Notes: a model not told the origin generated them from the sequence alone. Shown: positions 44,301 to 53,376, numbered from the stretch's first letter. The stretch: 64,000 bases of DNA from Marinobacter sp. ANT_B65 (GCF_002407605.1 NZ_NXGV01000001.1:447226-511225), one strand, 5' to 3'. Made by a program: numbers and translations.

Positions 44301-46214
44301 ATGAAAATAGAGTCAGTACGAATTCAGAACTTCCGTACATTCAAGGACGAGACGATATTCTTCGATGATTACTGTTGTTTCGTCGGCCCAAATGGATCTG
44401 GAAAATCCACTGTAATGAATGCACTTAACGTGTTCTTCCGTCAGTACAAGGATAGTAAAACTGATTTAAGTAAGCTTTCAATTGACGATTTTCATCATAA
44501 AAATGTTAAGGAACCAATTTCCATAACGGTCACATTTAAAGAGCTTTCTGATCGGGCGAAAGTTGACCTAGCCGATTATGTTAGACAAGAGCGCCTAATT
44601 GTTACAGCAAAGGCAGAGTTTGACGAAGGTACTGAAAGAGCAGAAGTGAAGCAATTTGGTAATCGCCTTGGAATGACTGAATTCAGGGCCTGGTTCGAAG
44701 CAGAAAAGTCTAAACAGCCTGCTTCTGAGCTAAAGAAAATCTTTTCGGACTTACAGGCAAAGTGGCCGGAGATCACTAAAGCTACGTCAAAAGCTGACAT
44801 GTCGAGTTCACTTAATGATTTTGAGTCTTTACATCAAGATCTATGTAGTTTGATTCCAAGTGAGGACCAGTTCTATGGGGTTTCTAAAGGAGCTAATCGG
44901 CTCGCGCCACACTTACAATGGGTTTTTGTATCTGCATCCAAGGACTTTTCTGAGGAAGCAGAGGAGAGTAAGCATTCAGCTTTAGGGCAACTGCTTTCGA
45001 GAGCAATCCGAGCAAAGGTTAACTTTTCAGATAAAGTAACGGGTCTTCGGGATGGTTTAAGGCAAAGTTATCAAGAAATGCTGGAGGAGGAGCAAGGGGT
45101 TCTTTCGAGTATTTCTGAATCTCTGCAGAATAAGCTAAAACTTTGGGCGAACCCTAGTGCTACGGCAAAGGTTCTTTGGAAGAACGACGCTGAGAAATCA
45201 ATCAAGATAGAAGAGCCACTTGCGCATATTCAAATAGGTGAAAAGGGTTTTGAAAGTGAGTTGGCTCGTTTTGGGCATGGCATGCAGAGGTCGTATCTTC
45301 TAACCCTTTTGCAAGAGCTAGCTGATATTGAGGATGAAAATGCACCTACCCTTGCAATGGCAATCGAAGAGCCTGAGCTATATCAGCATCCTCCACAAGC
45401 AAGGTATTTGTCTGAAGTATTGCAAGATTTAGCTAACGAAAATTCACAAATAATTGTATGTTCTCATAGCCCTTACTTTATTCCCGGTGATGACTTTCAT
45501 AGCGTTCGCTTAGTTCGGGAGTTTGGTGCCCCATCTTGCTCGAATGTGACTTCACTAACTTATGCTGAGCTATCAAAAGAACTTACCGATGCAGGTGACA
45601 AAGCAGTTAAAGAAACTGGGATGATTGCAAAGCTATATCCAACATTGCGTCCAGAAATCAGCGAAATGTTTTTTAGTCGGAAACTGATATTAGTAGAAGG
45701 AATAGAAGACGTTGCCTATTTAACATCCTACATTCAGCTCATGGGCAAGCTTTCAGACTTTAGACGGTCAGGCTATCACATCATTCCGGTAGGCGGTAAA
45801 AATGAGTTGTTAAAGCCTTTGGCAATTGCCAAGCTATTAAATATTGAGGTATTTGTCGTCTGTGACGCTGACACAAACAAGACAAGACAAGATGAAATCA
45901 ATAAACATAAAAAGGATAATGCTGCAATCTTACATCTGTTAGGCCATGATAAAACCGAAAACTGGCCTGAAGCAGATATTAAAAAGCCCAATTTGAGAAT
46001 GTGGAAGACAAATATCACCGATACTGTCGGCCCAGAGTTTGGTGAGGATTGGAAGAAGCATGAAGATCAGGCAGCTGCATATTATGGAAATGCAGGTGGC
46101 TTAAAGAAAAATCCTTTGGCAGTATCTCGCGCATTGGAATCAGCTTGGAATGAGGGCTTAAAGTCCACAACATTACAGGAGCTGGTCGATAGCCTTCTCG
46201 CTCAAAAGACATAA
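44301..46214 (+). CDS. OLD-family ATP-dependent nuclease (AAA + TOPRIM)
   Basis: This 637-residue protein has Walker A GPNGSGKSTVMN near residue 30, a long coiled middle, an ABC-like Walker B AMAIEEPELYQHP and IIVCSHSPYF, then a TOPRIM nuclease domain with LILVEGIEDVAYL and VFVVCDADTNK. This is the OLD (overcoming lysogenization defect) plan; such nucleases act in phage defence, alone (class 1) or with a UvrD-like helicase (class 2, Gabija). No helicase follows here, so class 1 is likely. Codon usage is AT-rich compared with the urease genes, which suggests transfer. Confidence 0.82.
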   Translation: MKIESVRIQNFRTFKDETIFFDDYCCFVGPNGSGKSTVMNALNVFFRQYKDSKTDLSKLSIDDFHHKNVKEPISITVTFKELSDRAKVDLADYVRQERLIVTAKAEFDEGTERAEVKQFGNRLGMTEFRAWFEAEKSKQPASELKKIFSDLQAKWPEITKATSKADMSSSLNDFESLHQDLCSLIPSEDQFYGVSKGANRLAPHLQWVFVSASKDFSEEAEESKHSALGQLLSRAIRAKVNFSDKVTGLRDGLRQSYQEMLEEEQGVLSSISESLQNKLKLWANPSATAKVLWKNDAEKSIKIEEPLAHIQIGEKGFESELARFGHGMQRSYLLTLLQELADIEDENAPTLAMAIEEPELYQHPPQARYLSEVLQDLANENSQIIVCSHSPYFIPGDDFHSVRLVREFGAPSCSNVTSLTYAELSKELTDAGDKAVKETGMIAKLYPTLRPEISEMFFSRKLILVEGIEDVAYLTSYIQLMGKLSDFRRSGYHIIPVGGKNELLKPLAIAKLLNIEVFVVCDADTNKTRQDEINKHKKDNAAILHLLGHDKTENWPEADIKKPNLRMWKTNITDTVGPEFGEDWKKHEDQAAAYYGNAGGLKKNPLAVSRALESAWNEGLKSTTLQELVDSLLAQKT

Positions 46215-46291
46215 GAAGCTAAAAAGTCAATGCAGCCGACCGCTAACGCGGTGGCTGATTGAGGCCTTAGAATTTCTCAGGGAGTCAGAGT

Positions 46292-46759
46292 TTGAAGTTA
46301 AAAAAGGAATTATCTATATCCCTTCTATTGGCAGCGGTCCCAGTTTTTTTCGCATACGCTAGCGGCGATGTCGAGTTGCTGACCGAGCTTACTAAAAGCA
46401 TGATGACTCACAAGTGGCTGATGATTTACAGCATGGTGGGATTCGGGCTTTTCATCTTGGTCTCATACCTTGAGTGGCGAATTCTTTTTCATAGCAATGC
46501 CTTGCGTAAATTTCACAGATTCGTGTCTGAGGTGCTTTACGAAATGGCTTCATCCTTTCTCGGTATCTTGCGGATAACAGCAGGTATATTTATCTCTTTG
46601 TTCATGATATGGCTAGTTTTTGACTACAGCCAAGAAATGCTTTGGAGCTTCACCATGATTCTAGTATTCGGGGTTGTCGCACTGGTTGAGGCGTGTTGGA
46701 TCAGGGCAACGCTGGAGTATGCACAGAGAACTTGGTTGATTAAAAATTCTAATCAATAG
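46292..46759 (+). CDS. Small multi-pass membrane protein
   Basis: A TTG start follows GGGAG. The 155 residues have four hydrophobic segments (SISLLLAAVPVFFAYASG, LMIYSMVGFGLFILVSYLEW, GILRITAGIFISLFMIWLVF, MILVFGVVALVEACWI). The family is not recognised. It lies between the OLD nuclease and the SNIPE-like nuclease in the same orientation, so a role as a membrane partner of either system is possible but unproven. An inverted repeat (CAGCC..CCGC / GCGG.GGCTG) in the gap before it may reduce readthrough from the OLD gene. Confidence 0.65.
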   Translation: MKLKKELSISLLLAAVPVFFAYASGDVELLTELTKSMMTHKWLMIYSMVGFGLFILVSYLEWRILFHSNALRKFHRFVSEVLYEMASSFLGILRITAGIFISLFMIWLVFDYSQEMLWSFTMILVFGVVALVEACWIRATLEYAQRTWLIKNSNQ

Positions 46760-46843
46760 TTCCAGTTCGTTCTGTACTTCCCCCAATGTAATGGATATGC
46801 ATTGATAACTCCTGGAATTCCAAGACGATAAATAGGATAAAGC

Positions 46844-48448
46844 ATGGAAGAAATAACATCGGCAGGTGATGCCATCGTCGTAATCGTCGCCGTTCTTTTG
46901 ATCTTTATTCCGGCCTTGATTTCCTGGCTTTTTCGACGTAGCCGGAACGCTATGAAGGAAAAGCTCGCCGACGCGATGCAGCGTTTGAAGCAGGCTGAAA
47001 AGAAAAGGAAGGATGCAGAGCAATACTGCGCAGACCTCAAGGCCAAGTACAAACCGATTACCGATATGGAGGCGCATGCGCGGCTGTTAATCGGTAAAGC
47101 GGAGAGAAAAGCGGAAGCTGTCAGGAGTGAAGCGGAAGGTGTGTATTTGGAGGCTGAGGCAAAGCTGGCAGAGGCTAAAGACGAAGCGAACCAAATCAGT
47201 GCTGAAGCAAAGGCCGCTATCAAAGAGGCAAAGTTAAAGGCTGAGCAAATTGAGGCAGATGGTCGAGCAGAGGCGGAGAGAGTTCTTGATTTCGCGGGAC
47301 GGCGGGCTGAGGAAATAGCGGGAGATGCACTGGCGGCCAAGGGGAAAGCTGATCTATATGAAGCCACTGTGGTGGCCATGCGCAATACCATTCAGGGTTA
47401 TAAAGACGACTATATCGTCCCTAATCATGCGGTTTTGGATGAGCTTGCCGAAGAATACAGCCATAAGGAGGCTGGCGAACAATTGAAGCGGGCTCGTAAG
47501 CGCGTTCGGGACATGGTCAAAAATGGTAACGCGGGCGCGTGTGATTATGCAGAGGCAAACCGGCGAGCCTTTGCAATACACTTCGCGGTGGATGCCTTCA
47601 ACGGTAAGGTTGATTCGGCGTTGGCTAAGGTCAAACACGACAACTTCGGCAAGATCAAACAGGAAATTAAGGATGCCTTTGCCCTCGTGAATCACAATGG
47701 CATGCCCTTTAGAAATGCTCGTATTAACCAAGAATATCTTGAAGCTCGTTTGGACGAACTCCAATGGGCGGTTGCCACTCATGAACTAAGGCAGATAGAA
47801 CGGGAAGAGCAGCGAGCTATTAGGGAACAAATGCGTGAGGAGGAAAGAGCGCGCCGAGAGATTGAAAAGGCTATTAAAGAGGCCGAGAAAGAAGAGCGGA
47901 TGTTGCAAAAAGCCCTGGAAACGGCCCGGAAAGAACTGGCATCCGCACACGGAGATCAACGCCAGCAATACGAAACCCAGCTTGCGGAACTTGAAGCCAA
48001 GTTAGCTGAAGCCGAGACAAGGGGTGAACGGGCGCTTTCTATGGCACAGCAAACAAGACGTGGCCATGTTTATGTCATCAGTAATATCGGGAGCTTTGGT
48101 GAGAACGTCTTCAAGATTGGTATGACGCGCAGGCTCGAGCCTATGGATCGAGTGAAAGAGTTAGGCGACGCTTCTGTTCCATTTGATTTTGATGTCCACG
48201 CCATGATTTACAGCGATGATGCTCCAGCATTGGAAAAAGAGCTGCATCGTCGGTTTGATGATGCGTCGGTAAATAAAGTGAATTTCCGGAAGGAGTTCTT
48301 TAACCTGAATCTTGCCGAAATTCGCCAGGCTGTCGAACAGCAGGGTATGAACGAAATACACTGGACAATGAAAGCGGAAGCGGCGGAATATCGGGAGTCT
48401 TTGAGTATCTCTAAACAGCAGGCTTTAGAAGCGCCGGTTACGGCATAG
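46844..48448 (+). CDS. SNIPE-like phage-defence nuclease (TM, DUF4041, GIY-YIG)
   Basis: This 534-residue protein has an N-terminal membrane helix (AIVVIVAVLLIFIPALISWL), a long Ala/Glu/Lys coiled coil (residues 35-170), a DUF4041 domain (about 180-320, with YKDDYIVPNHAVLDELAEEY), a second coiled coil and a C-terminal GIY-YIG domain of the T5orf172/Mug113 type (GHVYVISNIG, VFKIGMTR, RVKELGD, LEKELHRRFDD, KEFF). Key Tyr, Arg and Glu are present. This architecture is that of SNIPE, an inner-membrane nuclease reported to cut phage DNA during injection. It follows an OLD nuclease in the same orientation. Confidence 0.85.
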   Translation: MEEITSAGDAIVVIVAVLLIFIPALISWLFRRSRNAMKEKLADAMQRLKQAEKKRKDAEQYCADLKAKYKPITDMEAHARLLIGKAERKAEAVRSEAEGVYLEAEAKLAEAKDEANQISAEAKAAIKEAKLKAEQIEADGRAEAERVLDFAGRRAEEIAGDALAAKGKADLYEATVVAMRNTIQGYKDDYIVPNHAVLDELAEEYSHKEAGEQLKRARKRVRDMVKNGNAGACDYAEANRRAFAIHFAVDAFNGKVDSALAKVKHDNFGKIKQEIKDAFALVNHNGMPFRNARINQEYLEARLDELQWAVATHELRQIEREEQRAIREQMREEERARREIEKAIKEAEKEERMLQKALETARKELASAHGDQRQQYETQLAELEAKLAEAETRGERALSMAQQTRRGHVYVISNIGSFGENVFKIGMTRRLEPMDRVKELGDASVPFDFDVHAMIYSDDAPALEKELHRRFDDASVNKVNFRKEFFNLNLAEIRQAVEQQGMNEIHWTMKAEAAEYRESLSISKQQALEAPVTA

Positions 48449-48622
48449 TCCCTAGTTTTTTGATGGGTTATTGTGGCCTTTTAGGTTGGCGTTTGTTGTT
48501 CGATGATTCTGGTGAGCCTCATGCGGAATTTGCCTCGTAAAAGCTGGGGGAAAATTCTGGTTTGGTTATACAAGTGACATTCAGCCTTTATAGTTCGGTC
48601 TAGCGTACTCCATGAGATTTCT

Positions 48623-48925
48623 ATGAAATTCCTGATCCTAGCCATTTTCGCCGCCATCGCCGCATTCCTAATCTGGCGCAGCAAACAAAACGCCGACCCC
48701 ACCGAGCATGCCTGTGCCATCGAAATTTGCAAACTTCTTAAAGCCAACCCTGATGCTTCGCCGCAGGTCATTGCCGATGAATTCATGAAGCACGGCATTG
48801 ATCCTTCGCGCTGCAAAAACGTGGGCGCGATGGTGATGCCGCAGTTGCGCAAAAATGGCCTAAAACCGGAAGATGCTCGCATTGTGATGGGGCAGGTGAG
48901 GGCGGCTTATTCTCTCGTTCGCTAG
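48623..48925 (+). CDS. Small membrane-anchored hypothetical protein
   Basis: The 100 residues begin with a membrane helix (FLILAIFAAIAAFLIWRS) and continue with a compact helical domain having two Cys (HACAIEICKLLKANP). GAGATTTCT precedes the ATG. I do not recognise the family. A copy of the array motif starts 11 bases after the stop codon, so this gene marks the left edge of the cassette array. Confidence 0.65.
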   Translation: MKFLILAIFAAIAAFLIWRSKQNADPTEHACAIEICKLLKANPDASPQVIADEFMKHGIDPSRCKNVGAMVMPQLRKNGLKPEDARIVMGQVRAAYSLVR

Positions 48926-48935
48926 GCCGCTGTTC

Positions 48936-48961
48936 GGGAAAAACGGGACATATTTATTTTT
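48936..48961 (+). repeat. Cassette-array motif, copy 1
   Basis: Reads GGGAAAAACGGGACATATTT then ATTTTT; between the 100-residue membrane-protein gene and the NYN gene. Confidence 0.8.
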
Positions 48962-48984
48962 GAACCGACATAGGAAGTTGAGTA

Positions 48985-49530
48985 ATGAAATGGGCTTTCA
49001 TCGACTACGAGAACGTAGGCAATCTCGGAAAGGTCAATCTCTCAGAGTATGAGCGGGTCATCGTGTTCCTTGGTGCAAAGCAGCCCAAGCTGGACTTTAC
49101 GGACACGAAGTACGACGAGCCGATCAACATGGTGGTCGTTCAGTTGAAGGCCACTCAGGCGAATAACCTCGATTTCCATCTTGCCTACTACCTCGGAAAG
49201 TTCGATGCCCAGGCCGATCGAGCGGTGGCGTTTGAGGTGGTTAGTAATGATTCGGGCTTTTCGCCGCTGATTGCCCACATCAAGTCCAGTGGACGGGTGT
49301 GCAAGCAGGTGAAAATTGCCGGGGCGTCTGGTGACACTCAAAAGCTGATCAAAAACCTGTCGGCAAAGCCAAAAGAGAAACGTCCTCAGAAGGTCACTGG
49401 CCTTCGTAACCATATTGCTTCCCACCTACGGCTCCAGGGAAACGAGGTAGCCATTCAGAAAGCCCTCAACCAGTTGGTACACGCCAAATTTCTTAAGGTG
49501 TCTGATACCGGTGTGGAGTATTTGGCTTGA
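48985..49530 (+). CDS. NYN/PIN-like ribonuclease
   Basis: This 181-residue protein opens KWAFIDYENVGNL, has NNLDFHLAYYLGKFD and ends the fold with FEVVSNDSGFSPLIAHIK, supplying the four acidic residues of a NYN (PIN-superfamily) RNase active site. The last 50 residues look like a small winged-helix/OST-HTH domain (LRNHIASHLRLQGNEVAI). It is likely a metal-dependent RNase. Array motifs lie on both sides, so it forms a self-contained cassette. Confidence 0.8.
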   Translation: MKWAFIDYENVGNLGKVNLSEYERVIVFLGAKQPKLDFTDTKYDEPINMVVVQLKATQANNLDFHLAYYLGKFDAQADRAVAFEVVSNDSGFSPLIAHIKSSGRVCKQVKIAGASGDTQKLIKNLSAKPKEKRPQKVTGLRNHIASHLRLQGNEVAIQKALNQLVHAKFLKVSDTGVEYLA

Positions 49531-49557
49531 GGGGAAAGTCAGGACAGATTTATTTTC
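49531..49557 (+). repeat. Cassette-array motif, copy 2
   Basis: Reads CAGGACAGATTTATTTTCG and begins directly after the NYN stop codon. Confidence 0.85.
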
Positions 49558-49598
49558 GCGAAAACATTTAAAGAATCATTGCAACAGGAAGAGCAGTA

Positions 49599-50528
49599 AT
49601 GCCAGATTACAAACGGATGGCGGGAGAGAAGCAGGAATCGCAGGTTTCGTACTTCCTCGACCGATACTTTGGCAGTAACGATAACTACAGAATCCTCAAC
49701 AACCTTGAGATTGAGGTGAATGGTTTTAAATCTCAGATTGATCATCTGATCATTTACAAAGCCGGCTTCATCGTCGTTGAAAGCAAGAGCATTCAGGGGG
49801 CGGTGCGGGTAAATTCCCTGGGTGAATGGGAACGATCTTACAAAGATGAATGGTTCGGTATTCCCTCTCCAGTACAGCAGGCCGCGGTGCAGATTGATAA
49901 CCTCAAGGCTCTTCTTAGGGAGAATGACTCCCAGCTTCTCGGGAAGCTTCTGGGTCTGCAAAAAGGCTTTGGTGGACGCCAATACAAAACAGTGATCGCG
50001 ATTTCCAGCTCGGCGCGGCTGGATCGTGACAATATCCCTGCTGACATCTCACAACATATCGTTAAAACCGAGTTTCTTGTCGATAAGATCAAAGACCTCA
50101 CGAAAGCAGCGAATAATGGGCTGAAAAGCTTTGCCAAGACTGAGGCGCGATTTACAGATGATGAGATGGATCGGATCTACGCGTTCTTGAAAAGCTACCA
50201 GCGGGCCGGCGAACCAGCACTTAAACAGGAGGCAAAGCCAGCTGTTAAGCACTCTGAAGTGCAGGCCGCCCCTGTCGAAGGGCCCGTGACGGTGAGTTGT
50301 AAAAAATGTGGTGAGACGGAAGCGCTCTCGGCGCAATATGGTCGCTTTGGTTACTATGTTCAATGTGCCAAATGCTCAACAAACACGGCCCTTAAGCATA
50401 CCTGCCCAGCCTGTGGTTCAGGTTCCACCAGGACCCGTAAATCGAAATCCGATATGTACCTGGATTGCCAGTCTTGCAACAAGAGCACCCCATTTGCGGT
50501 TAAATGGGGTGCTGCCGCTTCCAGCTAG
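49599..50528 (+). CDS. NERD-domain nuclease-like protein with C-terminal zinc ribbon
   Basis: Residues 1-130 form a NERD domain with EIEVNGFKSQIDHLIIYKAG and FIVVESKSIQGAV, that is D...E-x-K of the PD-(D/E)xK fold. The C-terminal 80 residues carry a topoisomerase-type C4 zinc finger (SCKKCGETEALS, QCAKCS, CPACGSGSTRTR, LDCQSC). The pairing suggests a DNA-binding nuclease. The 309-residue length is typical. It lies between array motifs and reads in the same direction as the NYN gene. Confidence 0.8.
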   Translation: MPDYKRMAGEKQESQVSYFLDRYFGSNDNYRILNNLEIEVNGFKSQIDHLIIYKAGFIVVESKSIQGAVRVNSLGEWERSYKDEWFGIPSPVQQAAVQIDNLKALLRENDSQLLGKLLGLQKGFGGRQYKTVIAISSSARLDRDNIPADISQHIVKTEFLVDKIKDLTKAANNGLKSFAKTEARFTDDEMDRIYAFLKSYQRAGEPALKQEAKPAVKHSEVQAAPVEGPVTVSCKKCGETEALSAQYGRFGYYVQCAKCSTNTALKHTCPACGSGSTRTRKSKSDMYLDCQSCNKSTPFAVKWGAAASS

Positions 50529-50529
50529 G

Positions 50530-50551
50530 AAATCCGGGGCAGGTCTCTTTT
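50530..50551 (+). repeat. Cassette-array motif, degenerate copy
   Basis: Reads AATCCGGGGCAGGTCTCTTT and begins right after the NERD stop codon. It is a weaker match than the others. Confidence 0.45.
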
Positions 50552-50613
50552 GGCTTCAACATGGCCTATCTACCAATGATGGGCCAGATAAACAAATATA
50601 TGAAAAATAGACG

Positions 50614-50636
50614 GAAAATAAATCTGGCCCTGTTTT
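50614..50636 (-). repeat. Cassette-array motif, copy 3 (inverted)
   Basis: On the minus strand reads ACAGGGCCAGATTTATTTTC. It faces the degenerate copy upstream, so the NERD cassette ends in an inverted pair. Confidence 0.75.
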
Positions 50637-50724
50637 CGGTATGGCCAGGTAATAGCTTTGAGCTAGCAATCTTCAATGTTCATTCCGCCTACTGAATTCA
50701 GGTTTATGCCGTCAGGGTCAGCTG

Positions 50725-51102
50725 TTATTTCGTCAGCATGCTAAAGATTAGTGCCCCGAGTGCTGCTCCTGCGAGAATCTGGCCGACCTCATTTTTCTGC
50801 TCTTGAGCTTTAGCTGTGTTACCCCTCACTGGCTGAATTACCTTGATGCCATTGTCTTGCAGTTGCTGAATGTTCTGGATCAGACGCATGTTCAATTCTT
50901 CAAAACTAATGCCCAAGGCATTAGCCGATTGGAACATTTGGTCCACTGAGAACGTGGACTTCCCGCTTTCAAGCCGGCTGTAGCTTGGTTGTGAAAGTCC
51001 CATCCGTTCTGCCATCTCCCCTTGTTCGATGTTCATGCTTTTCCTGAGGTTCGAGAGAACAACGCCCAGTACTGCCGAGTACGAGGTTTTTCCATTTTCC
51101 AT
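50725..51102 (-). CDS. XRE-family regulator with C-terminal membrane tail
   Basis: The ATG at 51102 follows GAGGCTCCC; the longer frame adds a leader only. Residues 10-70 are a Cro/CI helix-turn-helix (LRKSMNIEQGEMAERMGLSQ, YSRLESGKS). The C-terminal 20 residues (VGQILAGAALGALIFSML) are hydrophobic with Gly/Ala spacing, which would tether the regulator to the membrane. It is divergent from, and about 100 bases away from, the LRAT-like gene, which it may control. Confidence 0.72.
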   Translation of the reverse strand: MENGKTSYSAVLGVVLSNLRKSMNIEQGEMAERMGLSQPSYSRLESGKSTFSVDQMFQSANALGISFEELNMRLIQNIQQLQDNGIKVIQPVRGNTAKAQEQKNEVGQILAGAALGALIFSMLTK

Positions 51103-51203
51103 GGGAGCCTCTTCTATTTTGATGTCGAGGGTTGACTTACAGGAAATAAAATTATAATTTGAATACACATGCGTTAAACGTAAAAAACTATGGATTTATA
51201 AAT

Positions 51204-51689
51204 ATGTATTCTAGCTTGATGGTTGGTGATTTGCTATATCGGAATAAAGGCGTCGTAGGGCACGCCGGCGTGTATCTAGGGTCAGATGAAGTGTTGCACA
51301 TTCAACCGGGTGGCCGGCCGGTCAGAGTTCCGTTTGAGCAATACTCGAATGGTAAATTTGTGTCGGTTAAGCGCCAGAAAATAGACCCCCAAGGTTTCAC
51401 TAAAAGGCTGGCTGATATAAATAAAAGTAGTGAGGTATACAGTCTCATTTCGAATAACTGCGAACACACCGCATATTATCTGAGCACGGGCAACCGCATG
51501 AGTCCCCAACTCCAAGTTGCGCTCGGGTGTGGTTTTGTAGGTGGGTTGCTAGCTTCAAGGGGGGGAGCAGGCAGGTTTGCCACAGCCGCCGGCTGTATTG
51601 GGTTGGCAGCCCTCATGGTGTCAAATGCGAATCGGCACCATGATTTCGTTGTCGGCCCGAAACGACTGCAGGAAAAGGGGATAGACTGA
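51204..51689 (+). CDS. LRAT/NlpC-P60-like cysteine hydrolase or acyltransferase
   Basis: Starting at ATG 51204 the 161 residues begin YSSLMVGDLLYRNKGVVGHA. The motif GHAGVYLG supplies the catalytic His, and NNCEHTAYYL supplies the Cys, as in LRAT-like (H-box) members of the NlpC/P60 superfamily. A hydrophobic Gly-rich C-terminal region follows (LGCGFVGGLLASRGGAG). Such proteins act on lipids or acyl groups, and phage or conflict roles are known for related folds. The XRE gene with a membrane tail is divergent. Confidence 0.7.
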   Translation: MYSSLMVGDLLYRNKGVVGHAGVYLGSDEVLHIQPGGRPVRVPFEQYSNGKFVSVKRQKIDPQGFTKRLADINKSSEVYSLISNNCEHTAYYLSTGNRMSPQLQVALGCGFVGGLLASRGGAGRFATAAGCIGLAALMVSNANRHHDFVVGPKRLQEKGID

Positions 51690-51830
51690 TTTTATGCAGA
51701 GGGTGGGTGCTCCGTGAGTCGATGGCTGTTTTGGGCGGGGCGGACTACGCTTTGGATATTATTCTCAAATTGAGGTTGCCCAAGGTAGACGCTTATATGG
51801 TGCGTAAGATGAACCACGAGAAATAGACCC

Positions 51831-51908
51831 ATGCGCACACTATTCTTCGGCCTGGAGATCCCCGCTCAGATCAAAGCCCACCCGCCATATCTTTTGAGCT
51901 GGGGGTTA
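51831..51908 (+). pseudogene. ThpR-like (2'-5' RNA ligase family) N-terminal remnant
   Basis: The first codons read MRTLFFGLEIPAQIKAH, the start of RNA 2',3'-cyclic phosphodiesterase (ThpR) proteins. The homology ends within about 20 codons, a few bases before an array motif. The gene was evidently truncated where the next cassette begins. Confidence 0.45.
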
Positions 51909-51912
51909 CGCG

Positions 51913-51936
51913 AGAAACCGGGACAGATCTATTTTT
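51913..51936 (+). repeat. Cassette-array motif, copy 4
   Basis: Reads AAACCGGGACAGATCTATTT. It overlaps the 3' end of the following minus-strand gene, whose stop codon is at 51929. Confidence 0.85.
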
Positions 51937-53287
51937 CCAGCTCCGGTTCCTCATCTTGGGCTTTCAGCTCACCATCAGCTTTCGATATTTTGGGGGGCGG
52001 CGGACTCCAGGCCTTCAACAACTGGCCTGCTTCTTGGTAAAAATGTGGTACTGCTTTTTCCAGCTCCTCTACAAATATCTTCCGGCCGCTGAACTTTCCT
52101 GCAAGATCTACCTCGTAAACGACATCCAGAGTCGTGGCGGCACTGTTGGACGTATCCGATTCCAGCAACTCCGGCGAATTTCGCAAGTCTTTTAGCGCCT
52201 GGTAGGTCGTTTCCGCCTTACCGGGCCTGTTGGCGCGAATGAAGAACCCGGTTGGTTCGGTTTTCTTTAGTTGCCGCAGGAGCCAGTTAACCCGGGCTTT
52301 AGTGCTTTGCTTGTCCTTTGGCGCGGTAAGGCGCATTGAGCAGTAAATCATTCGCCGTTGGAGGTCAGCTGTCACTTCCAGATCCGCCGCCGAATTGATG
52401 ATGTTGAGAGCGCAGTACAGTACCGGTGCTTTACAAAACGCATCTGCGTCATCCTTCAAACGCATGGAAGGATCGAGGCGGTGGCCGTTTTTCAATTTCA
52501 GGGAAACGTCGCTGCCCGTTAGTCGAGACATGATCAAGCAAAGGTCCCGTTGCTCCTGGTACCAAGCGGCGATGGTGTTCTGAACCTCATCGCTGTTTTT
52601 AGCGATAGGCGCGTTGCTCTTCACTTTGTTGACGACATCTTTCCATTCGGCATTCATCTGGTCGAAATGGCTGATGCCCGAGCGATCGCTTTCAAGATAC
52701 CGCAGTATTTCGCTAAGAATGAATACCTGATCCTCGTCTTCAATTCCATCGTTCTTGAGCAGAAGCTGGCACTGGGTCCGGATAAATGCCCATGACCAAT
52801 GATAGAGAGCCACTGATTTGGTGGCGGTCTTCGGGAGTTTTACCGGGTGATGGGTTGGCAGTGCTACAAACTGATTGGTAATGGTGATCACGGCATCCAG
52901 TTTGTGGGTTTTAGCTTGTTGCAGGTATCGTGATATCTGGTCTTCACCAATGGTGTCGTTGTTGACTTTGGCTTCAATCAACGCTCGCCATTCACGTCGG
53001 CCCGTTCGGAGGATCAGGAGGCCGTCCGGTCGATCCTTCTGTTTAACGGCCTTCTTGTCTTCGTTCTGAAAAACTACTTCTGTCCAGGCTTCCAAGGTAG
53101 CACTGGTTCCGACTCGCACATTCAGGGATTTCAGCAGAGACTGTCGCAACTCGAGCACGGAGCGAAGACCTGCGAGAAGAACGGAGACGGATTTCTGTTC
53201 TCTTGCGCTGTCTGCGGTTATCGGAATCAGTCGCGCAGGTTCGCCTCCGATGAGGAAATCAGGACGGTTTTTCACAGATAGCTCCAT
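51929..53287 (-). CDS. PD-(D/E)xK-like nuclease, hypothetical
   Basis: The 452 residues hold KDRPDGLLIL, then WRALIEAKVNNDTIGEDQIS, giving D...E-A-K with a following Q, as in PD-(D/E)xK nucleases. The rest is helical with no second recognised domain, and the C-terminus is Pro/Lys/Glu-rich. I know similar long proteins from accessory regions but not their function. The gene is on the opposite strand from most of the array and is bounded by motif copies 4 and 5. Confidence 0.65.
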   Translation of the reverse strand: MELSVKNRPDFLIGGEPARLIPITADSAREQKSVSVLLAGLRSVLELRQSLLKSLNVRVGTSATLEAWTEVVFQNEDKKAVKQKDRPDGLLILRTGRREWRALIEAKVNNDTIGEDQISRYLQQAKTHKLDAVITITNQFVALPTHHPVKLPKTATKSVALYHWSWAFIRTQCQLLLKNDGIEDEDQVFILSEILRYLESDRSGISHFDQMNAEWKDVVNKVKSNAPIAKNSDEVQNTIAAWYQEQRDLCLIMSRLTGSDVSLKLKNGHRLDPSMRLKDDADAFCKAPVLYCALNIINSAADLEVTADLQRRMIYCSMRLTAPKDKQSTKARVNWLLRQLKKTEPTGFFIRANRPGKAETTYQALKDLRNSPELLESDTSNSAATTLDVVYEVDLAGKFSGRKIFVEELEKAVPHFYQEAGQLLKAWSPPPPKISKADGELKAQDEEPELEK

Positions 53288-53376
53288 GCTTTTTTTAGAT
53301 TTAGTTTCCTAACTAAGGGTAGCAGCGATCTAGTGTTATGCCTGTAAACTAAGTAAGGAAATGTAAAATACTGGCA

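Noticed and set aside
44301..46214. GajA of a Gabija system
   Set aside because: No UvrD-like helicase gene (GajB) follows; the next gene is a small membrane protein.
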